DNA of 64,000 nucleotides, from positions 1 to 64,000 of the forward strand of contig NW_026907786.1 of NCBI RefSeq assembly GCF_033807575.1, in the 5' to 3' direction. How positions within the stretch are numbered: the stretch's first letter is position 1; the number at the start of each line of letters is the position of its first letter. The stretch comes from Cydia pomonella (taxonomy: Eukaryota > Arthropoda > Insecta > Lepidoptera > Tortricidae). The notes beneath the pieces were generated by a model. It was given only the letters and a program-made list of their open reading frames with translations. It made no database searches and was not told where the DNA came from. Made by a program: the position numbers and the translations under genes. Below, in pieces: positions 23,501-38,500 of the stretch.

Positions 23501-26500
23501 AGACGAATTTAATTAAATCCATGTAAAGTCCTTATGGCAAGCGTTATTATAGAATCCTTATTTTTCAAAACTTACACACAAGCGTATTTATCGGTAGTTA
23601 AAATCCTTACTTTCATGTGCATCTCACACTCGCCATAGCACGCGTAATCCCAGCGGCACGTGGCACACGTTTCGCCCCACACTTTTACGGTCTCCGGGTG
23701 CTTAATCTCGTAGAAAGCGTCGAACTTATCGGGGATCACCTTCACTACCTCCGTCGACACTACGTATGATTCTGGGGACTAAGATAAGCGCTTTTTATAT
23801 CTAGGTACATTGTGGCCGGGCACGTGAGAAATCAGGTTGATTAGCGGGGGCTCCTAGTCCTAACCTAATAACAGCAGTTTTCTGTTCCACATGCCACGTA
23901 ATGTAAGGTTACCAATATACCTACTTCAAAATAAAAATAAATTACTTAAACTCGACATTTCTAGTCGATTTTAAGTGTAAAAATTTCAATATTGAATATT
24001 TTTGTCAATTCGACATGACGTATTTATGTATTTACATTTCAAATATTATTAACGATATTCTGATATTTCGTGAAACAAAAAACTTAGCCCGCTCAACGGT
24101 ACTCCATAGAAATTGGACACCGGTTCATCATAATAAGCGTTTTAGAAATGAAGAAAATTGAGATTAAGTAAAAGTTTAGGTGACTTGTTCCACAATATTA
24201 CTTGATAATCAGATATTTATCAAGTGATGATTTACATATTTCCGTGTCAAGAAAAATATTGTTGTGAGTGTAAGACACCTTTCCCATACATACGGAAACA
24301 CTTGCTAAGGGCTACGGCGTAGCACTTCTCAGAATACTGTAATTATTAGACGTCTTAATGCCATTTAAATAGATATGGTAAAATGTATCACCGTACCTCG
24401 GTGATATGATGAACCTTCAAAAGCTCCGTGTGAACATCCTTGGCAGCCACGTTGATGGTTATTAGTCCGTTAGGATTCGGCGGCAGCGCTATGCCAAGTA
24501 GACTTATGAAAAGTGCGCCTTCTCCCAAATTAGTATATAACAATTCGTTCTGTAATAATAATAATTTCCCGGTTAGTTTCAATTCAGTTATAATCCATAC
24601 AAAATAGTGTCACTGTCAACTAACTTAGAGGTAGATACCTACAACACTTATACTTTTTAGGGTTCCGTACCCAAAGGGTCAAACGGGACCCTATAACTGA
24701 GATTCCGCTGTCCAATTGAAATTTCTACAGATTATGTATTTCTGTTGCCGCTATAACAACAAATACTAAAAACAGAATAAAATAAATATTTATTTCCAAT
24801 CTCGAGGTTCTCACCCAATCACCGAAGTCAAGCAACGTCGGGCGGGGTCAGTACTTGGATGGGTGACCGTTTTTATAGATAATGGTACGGATCCTGTGCG
24901 AGTCCGACTCGCACTTGGCCGGTTTTTTAAGTACCTACGCTATAAATAGTGATCGTTAATCTCGTAGCCTTTTTGTGGCAGCGTAGTTGAATTGCAAGTA
25001 TGGCAAATTAGCATTAGAATATAATATTTTATTGCTATATTATAGCAAAGTTAAAGTGATTAGAGTCAATTGATAAAGATTTATACGTATAATAACAACA
25101 ACGACCACCTTATTTGGCCATATCTCTTGAATTGATGTAGCGATTTTATTAACGTACCTACGCTGCCACGAAAGTATAAACTATATAATCGGCCCGATTC
25201 GAAGATTGATTAAGACACGTTTAAGATCTTGGAGAGATCTTTAAAAGATCGATAGCTAAACGACATCTCAAAATCGACGTTTATTTCGATTCCGCTGTGA
25301 ACCCAATATGATCTATCTACGATATTTCTAACGTCAAAGTGACATTATATTGGTTGCCTGAATCGAGATGCTTCTGACAATTATATGAACTTATCTAAAC
25401 CAGAACTTATCGTTATCGTATCTCCTTCTTCGAATCCGGCCCAATTTTAGTTTTAAAGTTCGTTCTGTTAGCTTCAATTTAGAGACTTAAGCCCAAACTA
25501 ACCAGTGAACAAGGGAAGCATTATTGTTAGTTTATTGAATCATTACGAGATGGTATACAAACAATATTTTCAGTTAAATATTACCTCGTGTCTTCCCATA
25601 ATTTTCGGCTTGAAATAGATCGGGATGTCGAATACTGAGTTAGGTTCGACGTTACACTGGGCTAACGTGGAGAATGGTCCGGGAGGCATCTCCGATAGCA
25701 CCAGCCATGTCCCATCGGTTCTGTAATTGCGGTTTTTAATTATTTGAATGAAATTTATGATTAATGCAGCTGACAACTGGACAACTCCATTGCGGATCGT
25801 GTGACCGCATCTTCAAAACAAAGTTTGGTTATGCGAGCCACATAAGGGCATTTCATAATCCGGATAAGAATTGTTGATGGAGTCAGATGTTTAGTAAATT
25901 CTTGTCACTCAGTCACAATGTCACCTAGATAACAATGACATGACAATTCAGTGTACGTTTTTGGATCAAGCAACTACGCTGGATCCTTACTTATTGACCA
26001 CAAAATACATGAGATACTTTAATTGTCGGATGACCATTGAAATGTTGGTAGAATATGAAGTAGGCATAGATCGATCATACGAAAAGAAGACTAAAGTTGG
26101 CTTGTAAAGATGTATGTGAACTCGACTGTACGGACTGTACCTATCGGCTCGATGATAATGAAATTAATTCCAAGAACTTACGGGTTCGTTCGGTAGTTCT
26201 CGATATTGCAGCTCGCTTACAAGTAAATAAATGTCAACAACTTACGGGTTCGTAACCGGCACGTAACTAGTCTGGACCTCTCGCACCGGACACTCCATGA
26301 ACACGGTCTTGGCCGCCACGTCGCCCACGTCCAAGCAGGCGGCATACAGGGCTAGCTCCTGTGACTTGTAGTTCTCGATATTGCAGCTAGCCTAGAAGTA
26401 GATATTTAACACTGAGAGAGTTGGGATACTTGGAATATTAATCTTTACACTCTCAATCTATAAAAGTTTTTAAGAGATTTTTATCCTTGAGCATAACTAT

Positions 26501-29500
26501 TTTTATTCAGGTCAGGTACGTTATGGGTGGATACATATGTGTATTTTTGAGGTGTTCCATTGCACCGTAGCGCGTACCCGCGCACCTACCTACCAAGTAA
26601 AGTTTTGAAAAATGGGAAAATTAGTAGAACACTGTTTTTCCTGGCAAGTCTAATTAGGAGGCATATAACTTATAAATATTCACTTGATTGGATATCGATT
26701 AAACATTAAGTACTCGACGTGCATCTCGTTCGTGGTTATTGGTGCACGATATATGACTAAATCAAATATCTCAGATATTCAGACATCATTCAAACATCAT
26801 TCTGATGTCAGTGTACGTTCTAATTGGCCTGTAATGTAAGTCCAATCACAAAGTTGCTAAACCTCATCAGTACGTAGGGAGGAAGCGTTAGCATTAGAGT
26901 GCGTCCGACACGTAAATCGTACTCTAGTAGGGAATGCAAACCGGTTTTAACCGAAACCGAAAAAACCGGTTAAAACCGGTTTTATTCATTATAAGGGTAT
27001 AAATCGGTCCTAAATCGGTTGAATCGACATCAAATCAAATAATGTGGTGTTGTGTTAGTTTGATCATTTGTAACGCTAAATGAATTTTTACGGTACAAAA
27101 TACACAAATACGAAAGATTTAAATAATATAAAGTACTGGCAGTGGCAGGACATCCGTGCTGGTGTACGAATTGTATAGTAGTACTTTTTAATAAAAATGG
27201 GTATAAAAGGTCTTATTTATAATTTTATTATGCGATGCGCTATAGAAAAATTCCACGTAATCAGTTAATATTGTAGGAAGACTAATTAATGTAAATGTGT
27301 AATTTAATATAGTATAATGTAATTACTAACAAACTATAAGGGCCTATTTGACCTGAAATAAATGTATTGAATTGAATTGAATTGAATTATATCAATGGCA
27401 GCTTTAGAGTCTTTTGTTGGTTCGGTGATAACGACTTACCGACAACCATTTTTGTCTCTTTCGCACTAATAGGAAAGGGTAGTTCAAACCCTAAAGAATG
27501 GAATTACTTGACTACCTGTGTTTGCCCAGTTTAAGCTAACACTATCAGTTTCTACTCGTAATATACCAGAAGACAGCGAAAAACTTAAAACAAGATTTCG
27601 GATTGGGCCATTTGATTTAAGACAAATAACATTAAATTATAAATTGATATTGTCATATATTTAAAAAAAATGACAAATGACAATGTCTAAACAACAAACC
27701 AAAAAATAATTTAATAAAATTAGTTTGTTCCTATTCCTAGTTACAAATAACATTAAGTCATTTGACAATTCCCATACAATACAATAAAATAGTCAGATAT
27801 TCTGTCTTTAATTTCGTGATAAAATCGTGTATATACTATACTAGCATTCATTTTTACACGTGAAGCAATATTTTCTTTATTCCATGGCGATGAATTTAAG
27901 AATTGTTGATTCTAAAAACCGAAACTCTAGCATCCGAACAAAAAATTGTAATCTGTGATTATATTACTAAATCAAAATCTTACCCATAATTTGACAAACG
28001 GATTGTGGCTTTTTGGCCGGTAGGTAATCGTGTAGGTCACGTTAGTGTGTGCCGCGATGTGGCCTTGCATCGGCGAAATTGTAAACTCGTCAGACATCAA
28101 GGGTTGCCACCAAAATCTAGACAAACAATAATTACATGTGGATAATCAATAGACATTTTATATTCTCATGTCACGTAATGCTTCTGAATATATTTAAGTT
28201 TTTCAATATACGAGTAGCATCTTTGCACACATGTAAACTAAGATCGAAGCTAGCAATTAGTCCCTTGACTTATTTTTCACCCTTACCAACGAAATCTCGT
28301 TAACACATTTATACATTTTATTATACCGACTATTAGTTACTGTAATGTCCAGATACATGGCACATGCTTATTCATACTATTCTTGGCCTTACCTGGCCCC
28401 GAAGTCCCCTTTATTCAGTAACATGACCTTTAGTATCTTGCAACCGCGAATGCGCACGCGGCCGAACTGCAGCGAGTCCTGGCTGAGACACAGACTCATG
28501 CCGGTTGCGCTGCCGCTCAACCGCACTAGCGGCCGCTCGATGTTTAGCACTCTCATGTTCAGCTGAAAAAATTAAAAATAAATTCTTACTATGCATGTCA
28601 CCTACATTACATAGTATAAATACCTGACGAAACATATTTTAAGGGTGGACACATGATTCTGTACGATTTTGATGATCGTCAGTCAATCTCGCTGGGAGCC
28701 TTCTCTTTTTTTTTTTTTTTATTAAAAACTGATCGGCGATTGGCTCTAGTCACACCTGATGGAAAGTGAAGACAGGGCCTAAGATGGAGCTCACCGATTC
28801 AGTAGTAGCCTATTCACTCTTGCTTTAAAGAGACCGAGGTCATATTTATCAGGGAATACAGAGGGCGGGAGCGCATTCCATTCTTTAGCCGTCCGTAACA
28901 AAAAAAGAGGAGGCAAACCGTTTAGTGCGAACAAATGGAATGTGTACCACGAACGGGTGCATTCGCTCCCCACGCCTGGACGTCCGATGATGGAAAGGGG
29001 AAGGTGGGATCAGATCGTGCAGTTCCTGTGCACACTCCCCGAGCTATATTTTCGAGTGCAATATGTGTTGTATTCACTTTAATCTTACAAAGTGAATCTC
29101 CATGTCCAAGAGGTTATCGGAGGTCAAAATGTTAACTACTTATAAAAAAATATATATAATAAAAATCTCAGGACATTAAGTGTAAGTACCTGAACGTTCA
29201 AATCGCTGATCATGCCAACAGGTTTAAATTGAATCTTCAATGGGATTTTTCTGTAAGGCAGTATCTTGCATTCTTTAGGGATGACCTTTAATGACGACAG
29301 TGCATTTTGAATATCCATCGCGATTTGATTTCGGATCTTGTCATCGTTGTAATTTTTCACCATTTGAGTTCTAAACAAACATTGTGCTGTCTGTTATTAA
29401 GGATGATATTTCTACAATCAATGTTACGGTGCTACGAGCTATGCTTTAGCACACACGTAGCGAAAATCACAGCCCTCGTTACCTTGGACTTACGCTATTT

Positions 29501-32500
29501 CAAACCTTATATGTACGAAAAGAATCACAATACAATAACACATGGCATTCAAATATGCGCTTGCACCGTTGTCGAATACGCACCTTCTATTCTACGCTTA
29601 TGAAAGCAAAAACCGGTCAAGTGCGAATCGGACTCGCGCACAAAGATTCCGTACCATTATCTATAAAACGGCAAAAAAATCATTTCTGTTTAATGGGAGC
29701 CCCCTTAAGTATTTATTTTATTCTGTTTTTTAGTATTTGTTGTTATAGCGGCAACAAAAATACATCAACTGTGAAAATTTTAACTGTCGAACTATCACGG
29801 TTCATGAGATACAGCCTAAGGATAGACGTGCAGACAGACAGACAGACAGACGGACGGACGGACAGCGGTGTCTTAGTACTCGTAATAGGGTCCCGTTTTA
29901 CCCTTAAGGTACGGAGCCCTAAAAATGGAATTATGCCAAAAATGATCACAGAATTTCTGGATGAGCTCTAAGTCAGGAAGTAAGAAGTGGAGACACGCTC
30001 ATCACATTCGGCTGCAGCATGTTCCGTGTCATGGAATACATCTGCTGCGTTGCGTATCTATCCTAGACTATTCTTACCGTTATCTTAGCAAAAAAATAAC
30101 CCCCTTATTCATAAACGTGTACTAAAGTTACGACGCCGCTAATTCGTTTGTCCCTTTCCGACGTATTGGTATGATGGAAAGGGAGAAACGATGATTAGCG
30201 GCATTGTAACTTTAGTACACGTTTATGAATAAGGGGGAAATGTTCAAGACTCGCCTCGAAGGTCCCTGGTCGGTCACAGGACCAGTATCACCGGGATCGA
30301 GACATACACTCGTCGCCTCCGACTGAAGCGTGTCCTCTACCACGGGGTACATCTCCTTGAATATAAAACTGGCGTCTATGGCCACTTTGCTGTGGTTCAT
30401 CACCTCTATCTGACGAACTATCTTAGAGCCCACTTTTACTGGCCCCATGTCGAAACTCTTTTCGCACCCTTCGAATAAATCGAAAAGGCACTTTACACCT
30501 GCAATTTAAAGTTGAATTAAAACAAGGAGCTCCATACTTCTGAGGTTTAATCTTATAGAGTCGGACCAAGCCAACTTTGCATGGCATTTGCACTGAAAAA
30601 GTGTAACAATGCCATCATTCATAATTGATGATGATGACACTCCCTCACTTTCGCCTGTTCAAGTCTGCGCAAAGTTATCTTGGACGGACTCTATGAATTA
30701 TGTTGAGTCTCCGAGTGGGCTGGAGTAAAAGAATTTTCATCACACCAATTGCTAAAGGCCCTCTTGATTGTTCAAATGAGAAAGATTACGTTCTATTGGA
30801 TTTGATTTGGTTTTTTTTTGTATTTAATAGTTCGTTTTAAGAGAGGTATGGGCATTGTAAATGTCATCTGGCTCTGTGTGGTAGGGCACAGCACAGCGGA
30901 TGTCATTCCAGATCTAGAGCAGAACCCAACTGGGGAAGTACCTCCACCTTAGTGTTGTGTTCCTGCCGGTGAGTAAGGTTGCCAGAGCTCAACGAGGGGT
31001 GGGAGGGTGTTAGGGTCGGCAACGCGCATGTAACTCCTCTGGAGTTGCAGGCGTACATAGGCTACGGATACTGCTTACCATCAGGCAGGCCATATGCTTG
31101 TTTGCCACCGACGTAGTATTAAAAAAAAAAAAATCGTATTTTCCTCACGTTGGTGTGGTGAAAATGTTTGTGTTTCACTCGGAGGCAAAGTTTGTTTAAC
31201 CCTCGTGCCTTGAACCCTTCGCAACGCTCAAGATCCCACTTTTAGTACCACTCGTTACGCTCGTGTTACAATTTTGGCATCCTTTGCTTGCTCGGGTGTC
31301 AATATTTAGCACGAGCTGTTAAACAACAAGTTTGCTCCCTTGTAAAACAAATAACTATTAGGGACAACTGGTGTCGTGTGTTACCTATTTTAATGTATTT
31401 TGAGCAAGTTAAAAGCACTATTCCTACCTTCTCCTTTAACAGTAACGATTTCTTCGCAGAGTGAATTAACCCAGAATTTTATTTGGAAATCATACTCCGT
31501 CGGTTGTTTCGGACGAAAAAATATTTTCACTTTAACCTGCTCCTTGGGCTGGATTGCAGGCACTGGCTTGTAGTCCACGAGGAGCTCAGGCAGAGTTTCA
31601 AAATCCAAGGCAAGGCTATAATTATACAGTCATTTTAGAAAGTATTTATGTCCAAAGTTGGTAATGCTAATTTGTGTAGGTAGGTAGTGGATATTTTTAT
31701 TAGAGGTCAAAGACACCGGAAAGTAGTGCCGTAGTTGTCGGGATGCCTAGACACTGGGTAACTTTGCATTAAATAACAGATTACGATTCTCTACTTTTAA
31801 TATTATTCTACTCCTTGTCTTGTGGCCCTTGGTGGCTTGTGGTAGACCCTTTACCTATACGTCAACATTGCCTAAAGAGGTCGTCCTGTGGTGAATATTG
31901 TTATGCCATACGATGTAATTGACACCTCAATGCTTTAAGTCAAGTTCATATTAACCCCCTTGTGACTGTTGTTTTGTTTTTTAATTTGCAATATATTTAC
32001 TTAATGAAAGTTCAAAATAGATTGTGGGGAAACTTTGTATGCATGATCTTAGGAGGAAAATAATGAAATGAAATCATTACAGAATAGGAACTTTGTCATC
32101 GTTCACAAAAGCCACGGTTTTCTTGTACGTGTTGTCCGGTGCGTTGATTATGCATTTTCCAAAATCGAAATCCTTGCAGGAGAAATGGTACATTGGTTTT
32201 TCTATTTCTGAGTGGAGGAGTATACTGTATTCCGGTCCGTCCACAATCTGCAACAAATACAAATAATACAATTCCTGCAGTAAGTTTAACCAATAAAAAG
32301 TCTATGCACATCCATTCGCCGTTTCCGTAGCCTATCTTCACTACTTTCATGAAATGCTACTACGGCGTGGCGTAGCACATAGCCTTTTTAATCCCTCTAT
32401 ACATTGGTTAAAACAAACTGTTGAATCGCTAATTTTACAAGTAAAGTCAAATCAATATCAATTTAAAATCAATGTTAAGTTCGAATTCGAATGCCGCTCC

Positions 32501-35500
32501 ATGTCGACACTTACGCTTATCTTCGCTACGAAGTTGGAAAATGTTGCTACACCGTAGGACACCCCTGACTAAAATTATTGTTAATGCAAGAGAGAGGGTA
32601 AATAGATATAAATTGTTGGCCTATGTCGGTCTAGCTTATCGACTTGATAAGAACCGTATGGAGCTAAAGCTATGCGCATCTTGAGCAGCAATCGAATTGG
32701 ATTCGATCCTGTTTTGACATTAGCAGCGAGTCTAGCAGCCCAATTTGAACAATGCTTGTAAGATGTCTCAGTTATACAATACCGATATGTCAGTGTCAAA
32801 AGTTCTTCAACCAAAAACGTCACTCGGTATCGTACAGATCGGTATCGTTTCTCTGTGACATCTATTGGGCAGTAGCGCATTCACTGCCAAAGTTATAGTA
32901 GCGCTACGTTCATAGTCGATTCCGACGCGACGTTTCGTAGAGGAAAGCGACTACGAACAGACATTCCCGTTACTCATTGTGCTAGAGTACGAGTGCTGTC
33001 AAATAGGAAGAATAATAGAAGACAACCCAAGGACAGTGGTGGTAAAGAGAAGATATCTTACGTAAATAGAGCGTCAGGGGAAAGGTTGCACAGGTATACT
33101 GTTAAGAGTAAAGCTGAGGGTACACTCCGCCGGGCTCTTGGCGGTTATAGGGAGCGTGCATGAACTGTAGGAGGCAGCACAGGAGCCGTCAGATTTTTGG
33201 CGCGAGGCGTAAATGTGATGTTTTTTGTTCCGATGTAGCCCACAAGATAGCAGAACCTACTATGCACAAGAAAACACGTGACGTGTAAATGTGCATGTTT
33301 ATGGTTCCCATTCAGGCCACAAGATGGCAGACTCTCCAACGCGCACGGTCCCTATAGTCTTTTTCAAACTCGAAGGGTAGGCTGACACATGTCAAAAAGC
33401 AATTATAGGATTGTGACAATGCAATAGTGATTTTTTTTACGATTTCCATTAAATCTGCGAAGGCCATATCGATTCTATTGGTGATGATTTATAAAACTCA
33501 ACAAAATTAAAAAAAAAAATTTTGGTGATTAGTGTCTCTTATACTGAGATACTCTAAGCCACGAAGATTTTTTTGTTCTTTTGGGATTAAACTTATTTTA
33601 GCAGTACACGCCGCGTGGCTCGCGGATGCCACGTGCCCAGCTCGCCGCTCAACCACCGCTGTAAAGTACGTTTTAACTGCCAAGATGTTGTAGCTGGACT
33701 ATTATGTTGTAAAGTGGAAAAATTACTTACGTAGAGCGTCACAGGAAAAGCTTGCACTGGCACAGTTTTGAGAGTAAAGCTCAGGGTACACTCCGCCTGG
33801 CTCGCGGGCGCCACGTGCCCCGCTCGCGGCTCAACCACCACTGTCAGGTACTTCTTAACCGCCGAGCTGTTGTAGCCCCACTCGTAGAAGAACGTCGATG
33901 AACCCTCGTTCGTTATCATAAACGTCAACGTTCTTGTGTATGTTGAAGCGGTCTGAAATAATCCTGAATTTGTAATAACTCAAAATTTGTAATTTATTAA
34001 CGTCCAATTTTTTTTAAAAGCGGCCAAGTGCGAGTCGGACTCGCCCATGAAGGGTTCCGTACCATTTATGACGTATTAAAAAAAACTACTTACTAGATCT
34101 GGTTCAAACCAATTTTCGGTGGAAGTTTGCATGGCAATGTATATCATATATTTTTTTTAGATTTTTCATTCTGTTATTTTAGAAGTTAGGGGGGGGGGGG
34201 GGGGGGACACACTTTTTACCACTTTGGAAGTGTCTCTCGCGCAAACTATTCAGTTTAGAAAAAAATGATATTAGAAACCTCAATATCATTTTTAAAGACC
34301 TATCCATAGATACCCCACACGTATGGGTTTGATGAAAAAAGATTTTTTGAGTTTCAGTTCTAAGTATGGGGAACCCCCAAAACTTATTGTTTTTTTTTCT
34401 ATTTTTGTGTAAACATCATAATGCGGTTCATAGAATACATCTACTTACCAAGTTTGAACAGTATAGCTTTTATATTAGTTTCGGAAAAAAGTGGCTGTGA
34501 CAGAATCGGACAGACAGACGGACATGACGAATCTATAAGGGTTCCGTTTTTTGCCATTTGGCTACGGAACCCTAAAAAGTAGGTAGGTAGCTATTGGCTA
34601 CGTGCAAGCGATCCCAACGCATAATGTGGTAAAAATTTACCGCTAACTGCGGATAGCGTCTTAACATTTTAGGCAAGTTATATTATATGGCTCGAAATGA
34701 AACTTTGATTTACAATTACTTCTGAAATATTAATTTAAATTGTATGGTGTAAGGGACCATTGTAATCTGTATGAAATGCTTAATATAAATAATAATTGAT
34801 AATTATTAATACTCTATCCGTGTAAATAGCTATGCAAATGCCAAATATTATGTGATATTATTCTAGAAGTTAATAATGGGTATAGTAAGTTATCCTTATT
34901 AGGCAGCGTTTTCGATTGAAACTCCTAGCCAGCGTGATTTTTTTCCGTCAACATCGTTATATTTCAACCAATTTATACAAAACCTTAACAAGTTATACAC
35001 CTAAACCTTCCTCAAGAATCACTCTATTGATATATGAAAATCGTATGAAAATCCGATCAGTAGTTTTTAGTTTTGGAGTAGTTTTATAAGATGTAGTGAA
35101 TTGACGTTTTGCGCTAGATTTGCGAATGCTAGGTTGCGTGACAGTCGTGCACATACGTTTGAATTACACGTGTTTACAGTTTATTTATAATGTGGGAAAA
35201 ATCAGAATAACAAAACAGGCTACAGCGTGCTAAATATTACCATTTAGACTATGAACTTATGTTAAAATGTAATACCTAACCGTTAAAATATTTCCAAATA
35301 CCTGATCCAAATGTATATTTGTAATAGCTTTGCTATCAAGTACATGCTCGTTGCCGATTAAAAAGTAGGTTACTTTTGGTCTTATTGAGAGACTTAGAGC
35401 ATTGACGCACAACGTCAAATACTTGGTCATGTAAGTGATGGCACAAAATATCTTGAACGACAAGGGACCATCATCAACTGGGGTGTAAATAAATCTGAAA

Positions 35501-38500
35501 CATGAGATAATATTATAGGACATTATTACACAAATTGACTAAGTCCCACAGTAAGCTCAATAAGGCTTGTATTGAGGGTACTTAGACAACGATGAAGGGT
35601 ACTTAGACGAGATGATTCGTAGCTTGAACTTAGTCGTCAAGTGACGCTTCTCTTGTCAGTCCGAATTACAGATAAGGAAGGATCGTATCTCATTCACAAA
35701 AAAATCAGGAGCCAGAACATAATTATATTTTCCTACTCCTCTACTGTTATCTGTCATTTATGCATTCATTAACACGAATATAAGAACATACATAAAAGAT
35801 TTCAAGAAAAGTCTATATTGTCTATTCCTCATAAAAGCTCTTGTGCTTTTTAAGCTATAACGTTACTGCGATTAATGGCTACCAACCTAACAAAACCAAA
35901 ACGAATACAGTTTTAAACTAAGTGCATTGCTGCCAACTTACAAAATATTCATTTGGTTGCATAGTAAAAATAATTACTTCATAAGTCAGAAACACGCATG
36001 TGACACCCGTAATATAGCAACACCCATAGACTACGAAGACCGCTTAGCGTTGCTTGTTAGTCTCCGTAGGCTACGGTGGCCAAAATTGAGAAAAAACTGT
36101 CCAAAAAATTAATTTAGCAAGTAGCAAGTACCAGGGCCTCATGAGTTACGAGGAGGTGTCGCCGACCGGCCGGCCGCGGCCCGGGGCGGGCCGGGCGCGT
36201 AACAAGGTATGCTCGCGCGTCTTGGCTATATACTTTTGCTGTAATTTGTTTACCTAAATTAAGATTTATTTTTGTTGACTCGTAGGAAAAATATTGTATG
36301 CAACGTTGTATAAGTAGGTCAAAAAATTCTCGTGGCGTATTCCTTTACAATGTTCGCCTACGCCTTCGGCTCCGGCTCACATTGTAACTCACGCCACTCG
36401 CCTTTTTTGACCCTTCTTATACAACTGTTGCATAAAATACTATAATAATATATAACCCTTTGTCTGTGTATTGGCTTCTCTCCACGATGGGCCATCATAC
36501 TGGCCCCCTAAGATGGGCCAGTATGTAGAGAGGGTAGTGGTGTCGGATGGCTTATGGCGCGGCAGGATGGCGATGGAATGGCCACGGTGCCGGTTTTTCG
36601 TCCGCACATCAAAGATAGTGGGCCAGTGATGGTGCGTACGCATCTACACGTATCAACCATCGCATGGCCATCTCGCTGGTCTAGCGCTGGGCCATCGTGT
36701 AGAGGAGCCATATGACAAGGATCCTAACCGAATAGTCATAGTTCTGCTCTATACAAGCACCAACCAAAGTTAGTATCCACGACTTTTAACTACCACACAC
36801 GTTAAGATCAATATCATTATAAAACCTAAATACGCTCCCGTCGGGAGATTAATTTAAGATGTCAAAGTAGGAAATATATGAAATTTATATCTATAAAGTT
36901 CTCACTTTCACATCTTCCAAGGAATTTCCTTTGTCTTTAAGGTACTTGCCATTTCCTCAACTTACTTGATCGGCGCCGCCGAACGAGGCTTCAATATTCC
37001 ACTCTCCGGCTCCATAATCACGGGTGTTTTGCCGGACTCATTCAACAGCGAGTTACCCTTAAACTCGAATTTTAGGGTTTCTTCCTCATTGTTCGTCAAC
37101 ATCACAGTGTCAGTGATACTGAAGCCCACCAAAGAGTTCCGTACTATTAAAATGGTGGGCACAAACACTACATTGGGCTCTCTAACCAAGCCAACCACCA
37201 GTAAGTTAATACATATATTGTGTTGCTGTATCGAAAATTTCCACTGAGATTCATAAACCTTAAAATATTTAAAAGTTTTTAGAAATTGAACTCATCAGTT
37301 TTTCATTCCACAACATGCGAATTTACAAGAAGACATAATGTCGTCGTTCGCAGAACTATGGAATGACGTAAATTGTTATATAGACATTTCAAAGAAAGCG
37401 TCGCGCCTATGCCTCATAGTCGCACAAACTGACGTAGCAGCAAGTAACACCTTTCGCCTAACATTTTGTCCCTCGTGAATTCGCAGCAGATAAGATAAAT
37501 CTAATCATGTTATATATCTTATATACCCCTGGTGCACTGGGAGCGAAGGTAAATGTAACCTCACAAGAGGTACCGCCTTCCACGTATCCTTTCATCGTGT
37601 TGCAGTGGAAAGGTAAGAGCTCTATCTTGTCAGACACCATTTCGAATGTGAACTCATATGCTTCACTTGTAGGATTTATAACATTGAAAGACCTGAAAAG
37701 CGGAACGCAACCGTCATATAGTGAATAATAAAAAAACTTTCGTCTGTCGCATGGTCCTTAATCTTTTCGCCGCCACGTCAATGAAGTAATAGTGTACAGT
37801 CAGCATCAAAAGTAGCGGATGAAACAACGCGCCAAAAGTATCTGATATTCCGGATAACTTTTCCAAAAATAGATGAATTTCTAAAATTCCAGTTCAAAAG
37901 TAAATCTTTTACAGTCTTAGTTGTTCTATATTAAAGACGTCACTTTTTGTTAAGCTGTTACAGAATGGTAGATACTTATGAAGCGTTATTTGATCCGCTA
38001 CTTTTGATGCTGACTGTACTATTAGAAGTATTAGAACAAATGAAATTATTTATATATAAAAAATATGTAAATAGCTCGGTATCACCTGAGTTGATCCAGT
38101 TAGAAGGTTGAACCATACTGTTCTACCTTAGGGAGGGCTATAGGGGGCGCCGTAAGCCTTCAGTAAGAAATGTATATACTTGAAAAAATTAGACCAATGC
38201 CGCTGTGACCCCGGTGGCCGAGTGACTCAGGCACCTGCCGCGATAGCAGAGGACGCTGGTTCGATCCCAGCCTGGGGCACTGGAGGCCTTGGTCACTTCT
38301 GGAGTTCTTAGTATGTGACATTTAATTCCGTTTATAAAGTAATAGTGTCATCAACACCACCTCAAAAATTGCACGTATATAAACCTCACCAATACCACGA
38401 CTTGATATGAAATCGTGGCGTGTGGGGCACGAAATGTACTGACTTAATATCAAGTCAATGACGATGAAAAGGTTAAAACTTACGACTAACGGGGCGAATC

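Noticed and set aside
24801..24870. 5S rRNA gene
   Set aside because: It is only the middle part with substitutions, placed inside a repeat.
34189..34206. Poly(G) run of 18 as a structural signal
   Set aside because: It is a homopolymer inside a repeat family copy and is probably length-variable or a sequencing artefact.
38207..38280. Possible tRNA gene
   Set aside because: It has A and B boxes and a near-complete acceptor stem, but continues into a known SINE body and lacks a regular anticodon arm.
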